Assembly (NCBI RefSeq): GCF_017104965.1
Contig: NZ_JAAGPR010000015.1
Span: forward strand, 62,001-126,000
DNA from: Paraburkholderia sp. Ac-20340
Lineage (GTDB): Bacteria > Pseudomonadota > Gammaproteobacteria > Burkholderiales > Burkholderiaceae
DNA length: 64,000 bases
Direction: 5' to 3'
Shown here: piece by piece, positions 19,113 through 28,007 of the stretch
How the letters are laid out: each line of letters begins with the position of its first letter
Position numbering within the stretch: the stretch's first letter is position 1
The notes under the pieces: generated by a model
Databases searched by the model: none
What the model saw: the letters and a program-made list of their open reading frames with translations, nothing else
What the model was told of the DNA's origin: nothing
Translations under genes and position numbers: made by a program

Positions 19113-19589
19113 ATGAAAACGATCCGCCAACTTGCGTCAGCCCTTTGCGCGAGCGTGCTTGTCATGGGCGCGGCCCACGCCGAGCAGATCGGCAGCGTGA
19201 ACACCAACTTCCGCATGACCGGCTCCGACAAGGTAGTCGTCGAGGCCTACGACGACCCCGCGGTGCAAGGCGTCACCTGTTACGTGTCGCGCGCGCGCAC
19301 CGGCGGCGTGAAAGGCACGCTCGGCATCGCCGAAGATCCGACCGAAGCATCCATCGCCTGCCGTCAGGTCGGGCCGATCAGCTTCGCCGCCCCGCTCAAG
19401 CAACAGGCCGATGTCTTCAGCGAGCGCATGTCCTTCCTGTTCAAGACGCTACACGTGGTTCGCGTGGTCGACACGAAACGCAACGCGCTGGTCTATCTGA
19501 CCTACAGCGACCGCGTCGTCAGCGGCAGCGCGAAGAACAGCGTCACCGCCGTCCCGATGCCCGCCGGCACCACCATTCCGGTGCGCTAA
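19113..19589 (+). CDS. creA: CreA-family secreted protein
   Basis: 158 residues; signal peptide about 1-23 (ASVLVMGAAHA cleaved before EQIGSVNTNF). The body matches CreA: VVEAYDDPAVQGVTCYVSRARTGG, ASIACRQVGPI, and VVRVVDTKRNALVYLTYSD. Two Cys in the mature protein could form a disulphide. Function unknown; periplasmic by signal peptide. Confidence 0.9.
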   Translation: MKTIRQLASALCASVLVMGAAHAEQIGSVNTNFRMTGSDKVVVEAYDDPAVQGVTCYVSRARTGGVKGTLGIAEDPTEASIACRQVGPISFAAPLKQQADVFSERMSFLFKTLHVVRVVDTKRNALVYLTYSDRVVSGSAKNSVTAVPMPAGTTIPVR

Positions 19590-19618
19590 ACTGCAGGGAT
19601 CGTCGCAGGATCTGTGTC

Positions 19619-20473
19619 ATGGCCCTCTCCCGTTTTCGCGATTCCGCCCGTTACTGGCGCTCGCCGCTCCTGCCCGGCGCGGAGCTGCTCACGGCCGAGT
19701 ATCACGATCACGAGTTCACGTCGCACTGGCACGATACCTACACGGTCCCCGTGATCGAGGAAGGCGCCGAGTGGTTTCGCTACAGCGGCACGCGCCACGT
19801 TGCGGAAGCGGGCAGCGTGCCCGTCATCAATCCCGGCGAGATCCATAACGGCGCGCGCGCCGTCGATGAAGGCTGGCGCTACCGCGTCATGTATGTGCCG
19901 GTCGATTACCTGCATGATCTCGCCAGCGAGATCGCGGGCCGCGCGCAGCCGCTGCCGTGGTTCGATGCCGAGGTGATCCGCGACATCGATCTCGCGCGCC
20001 GCGTCTCGCGGGCGCATCGCCTGATGGAAGCGCAGGCGGCCGAAGGCCCGGCGCCCGCGCCCGCCGATCTGCTCGCCGCCGAAGACGCGCTGATCGACGC
20101 GCTGTCCACTCTGCTCACCCGTCACGCGCGCACCCGCGCCGCCCCGCTTGCCGGTGCGCCGGATGAGCCGCGCGTCGAGGTCATGAAAGCGCTGCTCGCC
20201 GCCGATCTCACCACGCAGTTGCGGGTCGCCGATCTGGGCGTGGCCGTCGGTCTTTCGCCCTTTCATGCGACGCGGCTTTTCACCCAGGCCACCGGTTTGC
20301 CGCCGCACGCCTGGCGCACGCAACTGCGGCTGCAGCGCGCGCTCGCGCCCTTGCGCGCGGGCGTATCGGTCGCCGATGTGGCCGCCGCACAGGGCTTCAC
20401 GGATCAGAGTCACTTCACGCGCCACTTCCGCCGCATGTTCGGCGTGCCGCCCGGGCGCTGGCAGATGGCTTAA
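19619..20473 (+). CDS. AraC-family transcriptional regulator
   Basis: 284 residues. The N-terminal cupin-like sensor domain (YHDHEFTSHWHDTYTVPVIEEG; NPGEIHNGARA) is followed by a two-HTH AraC DNA-binding domain (about 185-280): LRVADLGVAVGLSPFHATRLFTQATG and VSVADVAAAQGFTDQSHFTRHFRRMFGVPPGRW. AGGA lies eight bases before the ATG. It precedes azlCD by 135 bases on the same strand, the typical place for a regulator of that transporter; the target is inferred. Confidence 0.93.
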   Translation: MALSRFRDSARYWRSPLLPGAELLTAEYHDHEFTSHWHDTYTVPVIEEGAEWFRYSGTRHVAEAGSVPVINPGEIHNGARAVDEGWRYRVMYVPVDYLHDLASEIAGRAQPLPWFDAEVIRDIDLARRVSRAHRLMEAQAAEGPAPAPADLLAAEDALIDALSTLLTRHARTRAAPLAGAPDEPRVEVMKALLAADLTTQLRVADLGVAVGLSPFHATRLFTQATGLPPHAWRTQLRLQRALAPLRAGVSVADVAAAQGFTDQSHFTRHFRRMFGVPPGRWQMA

Positions 20474-20608
20474 AACCGGACTTAAACCGGGCTTGAACCC
20501 GGCCCGAACCGTGCCGGACCAGCGCTGATCGCGCCCCAGCACCGCAAGAACGTACAAGCCACGCCCGTCGCCACCCGCTAAGCTGGCTCTCCCTATCAGG
20601 AGACCGGT

Positions 20609-21418
20609 TTGACCACGCATCCCCACCGTTTCAAGGAATTCGTCGCGGGCGCGCGCGACACGCTGCCGATGCTGGTCGGCGCGGCGCCCTTCGGCATGAT
20701 TTTCGGCACGCTCGTCGTGACGGGCCCGCTCGCGCTCTGGCACGGCCAGCTGATGTCGCTCGCCGTGTTCGCCGGTTCCGCGCAGTTCATCGCGCTCGGG
20801 CTGATCGCCTCGCACGCGAGCTTTACGGTGATCCTGGCCACCACCTTCATCGTCAATTTGCGGCACGTGCTCTATAGCGCGACGCTCGCGCCTTATATCT
20901 CGCACCTGTCGCTGCGCTGGCGCCTCGCGCTTGGCGGCGTGCTCGTCGACGAAGTGTTCGCCGTGGTCTGGGCGCACTACCGCCGCCATGCGCCGGGCGA
21001 GGTCTCGCCGTGGTATTTCCTCGGCTCGGGGCTGTCGATGTACCTGAACTGGCAGATCTGGACGGCGCTGGGCCTGCTGTTCGGCGCGGCCTTTCCCGGT
21101 TTGCAGTCGCTCGGACTCGATTTCGCGATGGTCGCCACGTTTATCGCGATCGTCGTGCCGCAGCTAGTCGCCTTGCGTTATGTCGCCGCGGCCGTGACGG
21201 CGGGCGCGCTCGCCTTTTTCTGGCAGGCCTGGCCGTACAAGCTCGGCTTGCTGGGCGCGGTGCTGGCGGGCGTGGCGGTTGGCGTCGCGCTGTCGCGGCC
21301 GCGCAAGCCGCTGGAATCGGCCGATTCGAGCGATGCCGGCGCGCAAACGAACCGCGCGTCGCCCCCCGCCGCGCACCAACCCCAAAACCCGCACGCCATC
21401 GCCGGAGGCCGTCAATGA
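20609..21418 (+). CDS. azlC: AzlC-family branched-chain amino acid exporter, large subunit
   Basis: 269 residues with about seven to eight membrane helices and the AzlC signature (PMLVGAAPFGMIFGTL; VFAGSAQFIALGLI; NLRHVLYSATLAPYI). It exports amino acids together with AzlD. The start is a TTG with AGGAG upstream (CAGGAGACCGG); no ATG fits. The last 40 residues are a polar tail. Its stop overlaps the azlD ATG. Confidence 0.93.
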   Translation: MTTHPHRFKEFVAGARDTLPMLVGAAPFGMIFGTLVVTGPLALWHGQLMSLAVFAGSAQFIALGLIASHASFTVILATTFIVNLRHVLYSATLAPYISHLSLRWRLALGGVLVDEVFAVVWAHYRRHAPGEVSPWYFLGSGLSMYLNWQIWTALGLLFGAAFPGLQSLGLDFAMVATFIAIVVPQLVALRYVAAAVTAGALAFFWQAWPYKLGLLGAVLAGVAVGVALSRPRKPLESADSSDAGAQTNRASPPAAHQPQNPHAIAGGRQ

Positions 21419-21738
21419 ACTACGTCGCCCTGATTCTCGGCATGGCGCTGATCACCTGGGTCGTGCGCGCCGCCGTCTTCGTGCTCGGCGAACGCGTGGT
21501 GTTTCCGCCGCTCGTGCGCACCGCGCTGGGCTTCGTGCCGGTCACCGTGCTCACCGCCATCATCGTGCCGATGGCCGTTTCGCCGCATGGCCAGAACGCC
21601 GAGCTGACCTGGCGCAATCCGCAGCTTGTCGGTGCGCTGGCGGCCATTGCGGCGAGTCTGCTCACCAGACGGCCGCTGCTGACCATCGCTGCCGGGCTCG
21701 GCGTGTTCTTTCTCTGGCAAGGCGTGGTGTTGCGCTAA
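21415..21738 (+). CDS. azlD: AzlD-family transporter, small subunit
   Basis: 107 residues with three to four hydrophobic segments and the AzlD pattern (ALITWVVRAAVFVLGER; VPVTVLTAIIVP; LLTRRPLLTIAAGLGVFFLW). Translationally coupled to azlC by ATGA. Confidence 0.93.
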   Translation: MNYVALILGMALITWVVRAAVFVLGERVVFPPLVRTALGFVPVTVLTAIIVPMAVSPHGQNAELTWRNPQLVGALAAIAASLLTRRPLLTIAAGLGVFFLWQGVVLR

Positions 21739-21980
21739 CGCCCGACGCCCTGACGCACGAACGCACCAGCGCGCCAACGCAAGCGCCTGGGGATTTCGAG
21801 CAGTCCATCGACTGGCAACGCTCAAGTTTCGCCCCCGTAAGCCGTTAAACCGACGAGGCCTGCTTTGGCGCCAGCGGCGACGAAGCAGGCCAGGTACCGC
21901 CAAGCAATGCCAGGCACCTGCCCGGCACCGTCAGGTACGGCAACACCAGGCACGGCCAGGAATACACCGGGGCAACCACA

Positions 21981-22730
21981 ATGGGGCACATCACCCTCAA
22001 TCTCAAGGATGAAACGCTTGCGTCGCTGCGCAAGGATTTCGACGCGTTCCTGCGCGTCTCGCTCAAGCTCGACCCGCAGTTTCTGACGCCGTCGTTTGAG
22101 GATTTCCTGCGCGCGAAGCTGCTCGACAACATGACGCCGCTCACCGAGCAGGCGGTGCAGCGTCTGTTGCAGGGTGGCCAGTACGCATGGGCCAAGCGCA
22201 CGCTCGACAAGGAATTTCCGCAAGTCGTTGCGATCCTGCTGCGCCAGGCGAGCGAGTTCGGCTTCGGTGTCGCATCGCGCCCCGAATGGACGCCCGACGA
22301 GTTGACCAAGCAGTGCCGTGACTGGGCCGCGGCGATCGTGACCGAGGCCCAAGGCGAAGAAGCGCTGATCGACCCGCTCGCCGCCCAGATCAAGTCGAGC
22401 GTGCAGGACATCCAGACGCTCGAAGAGACGATGCAGACGCCCGCGTGGCGCCTCGCGGAATCGTTGCGCCAGCGTGTCTACGAAGCGAAGATCGGCTGCG
22501 AACAGTCCACCGGCAGTCTGGCGCGCGAGCGTCTGGGCGAGCTGCGCGGCCTGCTGCGCATGGGCATCACGCACGGCACGTTCCAGAAGCAGGAAGCGCA
22601 GCAGATCATGGAATACCTGCGTCTGCTGAAGCCGGAAATCTTCCTCGAAGAACCCGACGACGTGTTCACGCGCCTCGCCGCCTGGCTGCGCAACTTCTTC
22701 GTACCGCCGCCGAAGAACCAGCCGCGCTAA
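21981..22730 (+). CDS. Conserved hypothetical cytoplasmic protein
   Basis: 249 residues, no signal peptide or membrane helix. Predicted mostly helical, with a long charged helix region (DIQTLEETMQTPAWRLAESLRQRVYEAKIG at about 137-166). I do not recognise a domain. Start MGHITLNLKDETLASLR is reached after a 242-base gap with irregular CCAGGCAC-like repeats (about 21,880-21,960). The downstream helicase gene is convergent. Confidence 0.8.
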   Translation: MGHITLNLKDETLASLRKDFDAFLRVSLKLDPQFLTPSFEDFLRAKLLDNMTPLTEQAVQRLLQGGQYAWAKRTLDKEFPQVVAILLRQASEFGFGVASRPEWTPDELTKQCRDWAAAIVTEAQGEEALIDPLAAQIKSSVQDIQTLEETMQTPAWRLAESLRQRVYEAKIGCEQSTGSLARERLGELRGLLRMGITHGTFQKQEAQQIMEYLRLLKPEIFLEEPDDVFTRLAAWLRNFFVPPPKNQPR

Positions 22731-22781
22731 GCCACCTTCGACCCCGACGCGGCCCCTGCGGCCGCGACATCGGCGGCACGC

Positions 22782-24926
22782 TTACTCCCACATCTTGCGC
22801 AGCTTCGCGCCGATTTCCACCTTCGCGCGCGCCGCGGCGGCCAGCCCCGCCGCACTCGGCGCAGTCACCACGGGCGGCGCCGGCCAGGCGCACGATTCGA
22901 ACAGCGGCAGCATCGGCGCACCGATAAACCGCGTGCGCGACGCCCACACGTGCCGGTCGCCCGACGCCGCCTGGTTGTGCACATAAAAGCGCTGCGGCAC
23001 GACGATGTGCAGATCTTCCTTCGCACGCGTCATCGCCACGTAGAGCAGGCGGCGCTCCTCTTCCAGTTCCTCGTCGCTGCCCGCGCCCAGATCGGAGGGA
23101 ATGCAGCCGTCCACGCCATTGAGCACGAACACGTTGCGCCACTCCTGCCCTTTGGCCGAGTGGATCGTCGAGAGAATCAGGTAATCCTCGTCGAGCAGCG
23201 GATCGGCCGATTCGGCGCTGGTGGCGTCGGGCGGATCGAGCGTCAGCTCGGTCAGGAAGCGCTCGCGCGAAGCATAGGTGCTGGCGATGCTTTCCATCTG
23301 CAGCAGATCGGCCATGCGCACCTGGGCGTCTTCGTGATTGCGCTCCAGATGCGGCTCGTACCAGCGCCGCACGCGCTCGAATTCGCCGGGCCAGGGCGTG
23401 GCGCGCGCGCCGAGATTGTCGATCAGCGCGGTGAACGCCGGCCAGTCTTCGGCGGCGCGCGGCGGCGGCGCGAACGCGGCCAGCGCCTGCGCCGCGCGAT
23501 AAGCGCCCGTGCAGGCCGCAACCTGATCGAGCAAACGCGCCGCCGTGGCCGGCCCGACGCCGGGCATCAACTGCGACACGCGAAAACCCGCCACGCGATC
23601 GAGCGGATTCTCGGCCCAGCGCAGCACCGCCAGCACGTCCTTGACGTGCGCGGCGTCCAGGAAACGCAGGCCGCCAAACTTCACGAACGGGATATTGCGA
23701 CGCGCGAGTTCGATTTCGAGCGTCGCGCTATGGTGCGCGGCGCGAAACAGCACGGCCTGCTGCTTGAGCTTCATGCCGCCTTCGCGCGCCTCCAGAATCT
23801 GCTCGACGACGTAACGCGCCTGCGTGCTTTCATCGGCGACGGTCACGAGGCGCGGGCGCTGCTGCGAGGCCTTGTCGGTCCAGAGATTCTTGGTGTAGCG
23901 CTCGGCGGCGGCGTCCATCACAGCATTCGAAGCGGCGAGAATCGGCTCGGTCGAGCGGTAGTTGCGCTCGAGCGTCACCTGGCGCGCCGGCGGATCGAAA
24001 TGCGCGGGGAAATCGAGGATGTTGCGCACCGTTGCGCCACGAAACGAGTAAATTGCCTGCGCATCGTCGCCGACAACGGTGAGCCCGCGTCCGTCCGGCT
24101 TGAGCGCGAGCAGGATGGACGCCTGCAGCCGGTTCGTGTCCTGGTATTCGTCGACGAGAATGTGATCGAAGCGCGCAGCAAGATCGGCGGCGATAGCCGG
24201 TTCTGCCGCCATATGCGCCCAATATAAGAGCAGATCGTCGTAATCCAGTACGTTCTGCTTCTGCTTGGCCTCGGTGTAGGCGGCGAACAGCGCGCGCAGT
24301 TGCGGCTCCCATTCGAGACACCACGAAAACGAGCGTGCCAGCACGTTGGCGAGCGAATCGCCCGTGTTCACTACGCGCGAGTAGATCGCCAGACAGGTCG
24401 ATTTAGCCGGAAATCGCTTCTCTTTCGCCGACAATCCCAACTCATGGCGAATCAGGTTCATGAGATCGGCGGAATCTTCGCGGTCGTTGATTGTGAATGC
24501 GGGCGACAGGCCGATCTGCTCGGCGTATTCGCGCAGCAAACGCGCGCCGATGCCGTGAAACGTGCCCGCCCACGTCAGGCCTTTCGACAGCGTGGCTGCC
24601 GCGCCCGATACGCCCTGAGCGATGCGCGAAACGCGGCGCGTCATCTCCTGCGCCGCGCGGCGCGAGAAAGTTAGCAGCAGGATGCGATGCGGATCGGCGC
24701 CATTGACGACCAGATGCGCGACGCGATGGGCCAGCGTATTGGTCTTGCCCGATCCCGCACCGGCGATCACGAGCAGCGGTTCCGGCAGTACGGCGCCCGG
24801 CGCGAAGGCCTGCGGCCCGCCATGCTCGACCGCTGCGCGCTGCGCCTCGTTGAGCTTCGCGAGATAGGCCGCGGCATCGAAGCCCGCTTCGGCTGGAGAA
24901 GAATCGGCGAGGGAGACGGTAGACAC
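22782..24926 (-). CDS. UvrD/Rep-family ATP-dependent DNA helicase
   Basis: About 714 residues. SF1A motifs: AGAGSGKTNTLAHR (Walker A), VDEYQDTNR (Walker B), SFRGATVRNILDF (motif III region), LERNYRST (IV), STIHSAKGQEW (V), EERRLLYVAMTRAKEDLHI (VI). It unwinds DNA 3' to 5' in repair or replication restart. The reading frame extends to a GTG at 24995, but that codon lies in a LexA-type box and -10 region, so the GTG at 24926 (STVSLADSSPAEAG) is preferred; no clear Shine-Dalgarno decides it. Shorter than classical UvrD and with a distinct C-terminus; it could be a paralogue. Confidence 0.88.
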   Translation of the reverse strand: MSTVSLADSSPAEAGFDAAAYLAKLNEAQRAAVEHGGPQAFAPGAVLPEPLLVIAGAGSGKTNTLAHRVAHLVVNGADPHRILLLTFSRRAAQEMTRRVSRIAQGVSGAAATLSKGLTWAGTFHGIGARLLREYAEQIGLSPAFTINDREDSADLMNLIRHELGLSAKEKRFPAKSTCLAIYSRVVNTGDSLANVLARSFSWCLEWEPQLRALFAAYTEAKQKQNVLDYDDLLLYWAHMAAEPAIAADLAARFDHILVDEYQDTNRLQASILLALKPDGRGLTVVGDDAQAIYSFRGATVRNILDFPAHFDPPARQVTLERNYRSTEPILAASNAVMDAAAERYTKNLWTDKASQQRPRLVTVADESTQARYVVEQILEAREGGMKLKQQAVLFRAAHHSATLEIELARRNIPFVKFGGLRFLDAAHVKDVLAVLRWAENPLDRVAGFRVSQLMPGVGPATAARLLDQVAACTGAYRAAQALAAFAPPPRAAEDWPAFTALIDNLGARATPWPGEFERVRRWYEPHLERNHEDAQVRMADLLQMESIASTYASRERFLTELTLDPPDATSAESADPLLDEDYLILSTIHSAKGQEWRNVFVLNGVDGCIPSDLGAGSDEELEEERRLLYVAMTRAKEDLHIVVPQRFYVHNQAASGDRHVWASRTRFIGAPMLPLFESCAWPAPPVVTAPSAAGLAAAARAKVEIGAKLRKMWE

Positions 24927-24979
24927 GGCGGCAGTGGGCAAGAGTCGGGAAAGCGCCTCGGACAAAGCGCCGACGCACA

Positions 24980-24995
24980 CTGTATATCCATACAC
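24980..24995 (-). promoter_or_regulatory. Candidate LexA (SOS) box upstream of the helicase gene
   Basis: CTGT-ATATCCAT-ACAC (plus strand) matches the CTGT-N8-ACAG box at 7 of 8 fixed positions. On the minus strand it overlaps a -10 candidate TATACA (24981-24986) with TTGCCG 16 bases upstream, so LexA binding would block the promoter. Confidence 0.7.
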
Positions 24996-25082
24996 CCCGG
25001 CCCGGCAAGCGCCTGATTCTGCTGTGATCTGGCGATATTTACCGGCAAATGACCGTCAACCGCGAACGCCCGGAAAATCACG

Positions 25083-25116
25083 CAAAAACGGCGACGCCCG
25101 TTTCCAGGCGTCGCCG
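25083..25116 (-). terminator. Terminator of the 25.2-25.6 kb gene (reads leftward)
   Basis: On the minus strand CGGCGACGCC pairs with GGCGTCGCCG and is followed by TTTTTGCG. Confidence 0.9.
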
Positions 25117-25157
25117 CTTCATGGTCACCGCAGGTTACTGCGGTGATCGAGCCAGCG

Positions 25158-25613
25158 TTACTGCTGGCCCGTCGTGCCCTGCTGCTGCGCGCCAGCCTGC
25201 TGGGCCGACTGACCGTTCATCTGATCCTTCATTTCCGAATCGTTGGCCTGGCGGTCCGCCTTGCGGTTGATCTTGGCGTCCTTGACCTGCGACTTGTACT
25301 GCGTCTTGGCCTGCTTCTTCGCGTCCTTGTATTCCGCGTTCGCCGACTTCTTGGCGCTGCGGTACTCGGCGCTGGCCTTCGCGTTGGCGTCGCGCTTTTG
25401 CACCAGCGGGTCGGTGGACTGCGGCGCGGTCAGGTTCTGCGGCGCGGGCGCGGGTTGCGCGACGCCGGCTGCGGCGGGCGCCTGGCTGGGCGCCGCGCCC
25501 GGTGCGAGCGTGGGCGCGGCCGACGGCGCTTCGGTCTGGGCGAACGCGCCCTGAGCGAAGATGGCGGCAGTGGCGAGAGCGGTACCGGTAAGCAGCTTGC
25601 GAATCTGAGTCAT
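25158..25613 (-). CDS. Small secreted Ala/Pro/Lys/Gln-rich protein, unknown function
   Basis: 151 residues: signal peptide 1-25 (LATAAIFAQGAFA then QTEAPS), an Ala/Pro linker (26-65), then a highly charged helical region (about 75-130) with repeated KKSANAEYKDAKKQAKTQYKS-like units and a Gln-rich tail. Probably periplasmic. AGAGGA lies seven bases before the ATG. No domain recognised; the charged repeats could bind nucleic acid or the cell wall. Confidence 0.85.
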   Translation of the reverse strand: MTQIRKLLTGTALATAAIFAQGAFAQTEAPSAAPTLAPGAAPSQAPAAAGVAQPAPAPQNLTAPQSTDPLVQKRDANAKASAEYRSAKKSANAEYKDAKKQAKTQYKSQVKDAKINRKADRQANDSEMKDQMNGQSAQQAGAQQQGTTGQQ

Positions 25614-25966
25614 GGCATATCCTCTTTGCAGTAGTTCCGGGAACCGGACAGCAACACGCATTCCTGTCGAAAGTGGCCAGTTTGCGTCGTCGTTGCGCGG
25701 TCCCGCTCGATCCATCCGCTTCGTTCACAGCGCCTTGTGCCTGTGAATCGGCTGAAGCGGCGTTCTCGGCTGGGGTGAATCCATTTTTGTCTGAGGATGC
25801 CGATGAAGTCCCGCAACGTTACTCAAGGTTTCACTTTCTGACGATTTCATAACATCTGGCCCCGAGATGTATCCGCCGCCCAGGCCGCCGCGATCGCTTA
25901 TCATGCTCACCCTTCGCGCAGCCTCACTGGCGCGCTTCAGCTTCTGCTTCTGCCTCTGGATTCGCC
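25614..25966. other. Intergenic region, nothing recognised
   Basis: 353 bases between divergent genes. No credible ORF, RNA or strong repeat. It should hold the promoters of the small secreted protein and the S4 protein. Confidence 0.5.
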
Positions 25967-26188
25967 ATGCCCAATCTCGATTTCACCCTGACCGGCGACT
26001 ACGTCGAACTGCACAACCTCCTCAAGATCACGGGTCTTGCCGATAGCGGCGGCTCGGCCAAGCAGATCGTCGCCTCGGGCGCCGTCAAGGTCGACGGCGA
26101 AGTCGAACTGCGCAAGACCTGCAAGGTGCGCGCGGGCCAATCCGTGCTGCTGGGCGACACGCGGATCGCGATCCACGAGGCGCAATAG
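25967..26188 (+). CDS. RNA-binding S4-domain protein (YbcJ-like)
   Basis: 73 residues that are essentially one S4 domain: YVELHNLLKITGLADSGGSAKQIVASGAVKVDGEVE, then LRKTCKVRAGQSVLLG. The typical target is structured RNA (rRNA or tRNA). Exact role unknown. Confidence 0.9.
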   Translation: MPNLDFTLTGDYVELHNLLKITGLADSGGSAKQIVASGAVKVDGEVELRKTCKVRAGQSVLLGDTRIAIHEAQ

Positions 26189-26326
26189 CCGAAGCCCAGG
26201 AACGCCACCCAACGCAACCGATTCGAAAGCAAATGCACCATATAGGTGCTTTTTGTCCCAAACAGGCGTAATCTGCGTTTAGGCCCAAGCCTCCGCTTCT
26301 GGCCCAACTCGAACGCACACAAGGAC

Positions 26327-26352
26327 ACGCGGCGCGATTTTTCGCGCCGCGT
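26327..26352 (+). promoter_or_regulatory. Perfect hairpin directly before the MATE start codon
   Basis: ACGCGGCGCGA and TCGCGCCGCGT form an 11-bp perfect stem with a TTTT loop, ending eight bases before the ATG at 26361, exactly where a Shine-Dalgarno should be. A weak T-rich stretch (TCTGCTTTC) follows. Confidence 0.75.
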
Positions 26353-26360
26353 CTGCTTTC

Positions 26361-27797
26361 ATGACCCGATCCACCGCCCCCACGCGCGCCCACCGCGACC
26401 ACGATTCGCGCCGCGCCTTCGCTCCACCCTCGCTGCGCCGCCACGCCGCCGATACCGCGCGCCTCGCCGCCCCGCTCGCCATCGCCCAGCTTTCGCAGAT
26501 GGCCATGAGCGTCACCGATACCGTGCTGCTCGGCTCGCTGGGCGCGGGCGCACTCGCGGCCGGCGGTCTCGGCGCCAATCTGTTCTTCGTCGTGGTCACC
26601 GTGCTGCAAGGCGTGCTGACCTCGGTCAGCGTGAGCGTCGCGCAGGCGCGCGGCGCCGACGATCTGCATCGCGTGCCGCACATCTACTGGACCGGTTTCG
26701 CGCTTTCGCTGCTGCTGTCGCTGCCCGCGTTCGTGCTGATGTCGTTCGCCACACCCGTGCTGCTCGCGCTGGGCGAGCCGTCCGTGCTCGCGCATCAGGT
26801 CGGCGAATACGCGGCCGTGCTGCGCTGGGGCGCACCCGCGAGTTTGATCGGCGTGGGGCTGATGCGCTCGTTCCTGCCCGCCATCGGCGCGGCGAAACGC
26901 CTGCTCTGGGTGTCGATCGGCAGCGTGTTCTTCAATGGCTTTCTCAATTACGGGCTGATTCACGGCGCGTGGGGCCTGCCGCACATGGGCTTTCTCGGCT
27001 CGGCGGCGGCCACCAGCATCACGATCTGGCTGACCACGTTGCTACTGATGGCGCTGCTGCATCTGCGCCCTTCGCATCAGCATTTCGTGAGCGCGCGCCG
27101 CCCCACCGCGCCGCTGATGGGCGAACTGTTCACGATCGGCTGGCCTGTGGCGATTACCTTCGCGGTCGAGGCGACGCTTTTCCTCGCCACCGGCATCGTC
27201 ATGGGACTGCTCGGCGCGACGCCGCTGGCCGCGCATCAGATCGCGCTGAACGTGGCGTCGGTGATGTTCATGGTGCCGCTCTCGATCGGCCAGGCCGCCA
27301 ATGTGCGCGTGGGCTACTGGATCGGCGCGGGCCAGCCGGGCGCGGCGCGTCATGCGGGCTTCGTGGCGCTCGGGCTGGGCGTGGGTTTCATGACGATGTC
27401 GGCGCTCGTGATGGTGCTCGCGCCGCACTGGATCGTCGGGCTGTATCTGCGGCTGGACGATCCCGCGAATGCGCAGACGGTCGCGCTGGCGGCTTCGCTG
27501 CTGGGCGTGGCGGCGCTGTTCCAGATCGTCGACGGCATGCAGACGGTGGGCTCGGGCTGCCTGCGCGGCCTCAAGGACACGCGCATTCCGATGCTGGCCG
27601 CGACGCTCGGCTACTGGGGCATCGGCTTTCCGTTCGGCTATGCGCTGGCATTCCACTTCGGGATGGGCGCGCTCGGCCTCTGGTGGGGACTCGCGGCGGG
27701 TCTGGCGAGCGTGGCCGTGCTGATGACCTGGCGCTTCCATCACATCAGCCGCCGCGTGCAGCGCGAAGCGGCAGCGCATGCGGGCCCGGACGCATAA
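26361..27797 (+). CDS. MATE-family multidrug/sodium antiporter (NorM-like)
   Basis: 478 residues with 12 predicted helices after a polar 30-residue N-terminus (TRAHRDHDSRRAF). Family patterns: PLAIAQLSQMAMSVTDTVLLG (helix 1), SVSVAQARGADD, VGLMRSFLPAIGAAKRLLW and DGMQTVGSGCLRGLKDTRIPM in the second half. It exports cationic drugs in exchange for H+ or Na+. No conventional ribosome-binding site is visible because of the hairpin just upstream. Confidence 0.94.
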   Translation: MTRSTAPTRAHRDHDSRRAFAPPSLRRHAADTARLAAPLAIAQLSQMAMSVTDTVLLGSLGAGALAAGGLGANLFFVVVTVLQGVLTSVSVSVAQARGADDLHRVPHIYWTGFALSLLLSLPAFVLMSFATPVLLALGEPSVLAHQVGEYAAVLRWGAPASLIGVGLMRSFLPAIGAAKRLLWVSIGSVFFNGFLNYGLIHGAWGLPHMGFLGSAAATSITIWLTTLLLMALLHLRPSHQHFVSARRPTAPLMGELFTIGWPVAITFAVEATLFLATGIVMGLLGATPLAAHQIALNVASVMFMVPLSIGQAANVRVGYWIGAGQPGAARHAGFVALGLGVGFMTMSALVMVLAPHWIVGLYLRLDDPANAQTVALAASLLGVAALFQIVDGMQTVGSGCLRGLKDTRIPMLAATLGYWGIGFPFGYALAFHFGMGALGLWWGLAAGLASVAVLMTWRFHHISRRVQREAAAHAGPDA

Positions 27798-28007
27798 GCG
27801 GCTTGCTGCACGTGACGCAGCCCGGCGGGCGTCCGGGCACCATTCGGGCGCATTCTGGCGGGCGGTTAGAATACGCGGCTGGCAAACACGGCTACCCGCC
27901 GCCCGCCAGCCGTCCCACGAGGGCGCTTGAGAATTCAATCCGGTAGAACCGGCGCATCGCCCACCCGAACCGCTCCCAAAACGCCTCCGCTCACGGACCA
28001 CCCGCTC

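Noticed and set aside
24927-24995. Start of the helicase at GTG 24995
   Set aside because: The codon overlaps the SOS box and the predicted -10; downstream GTG 24926 preferred, though not proven.
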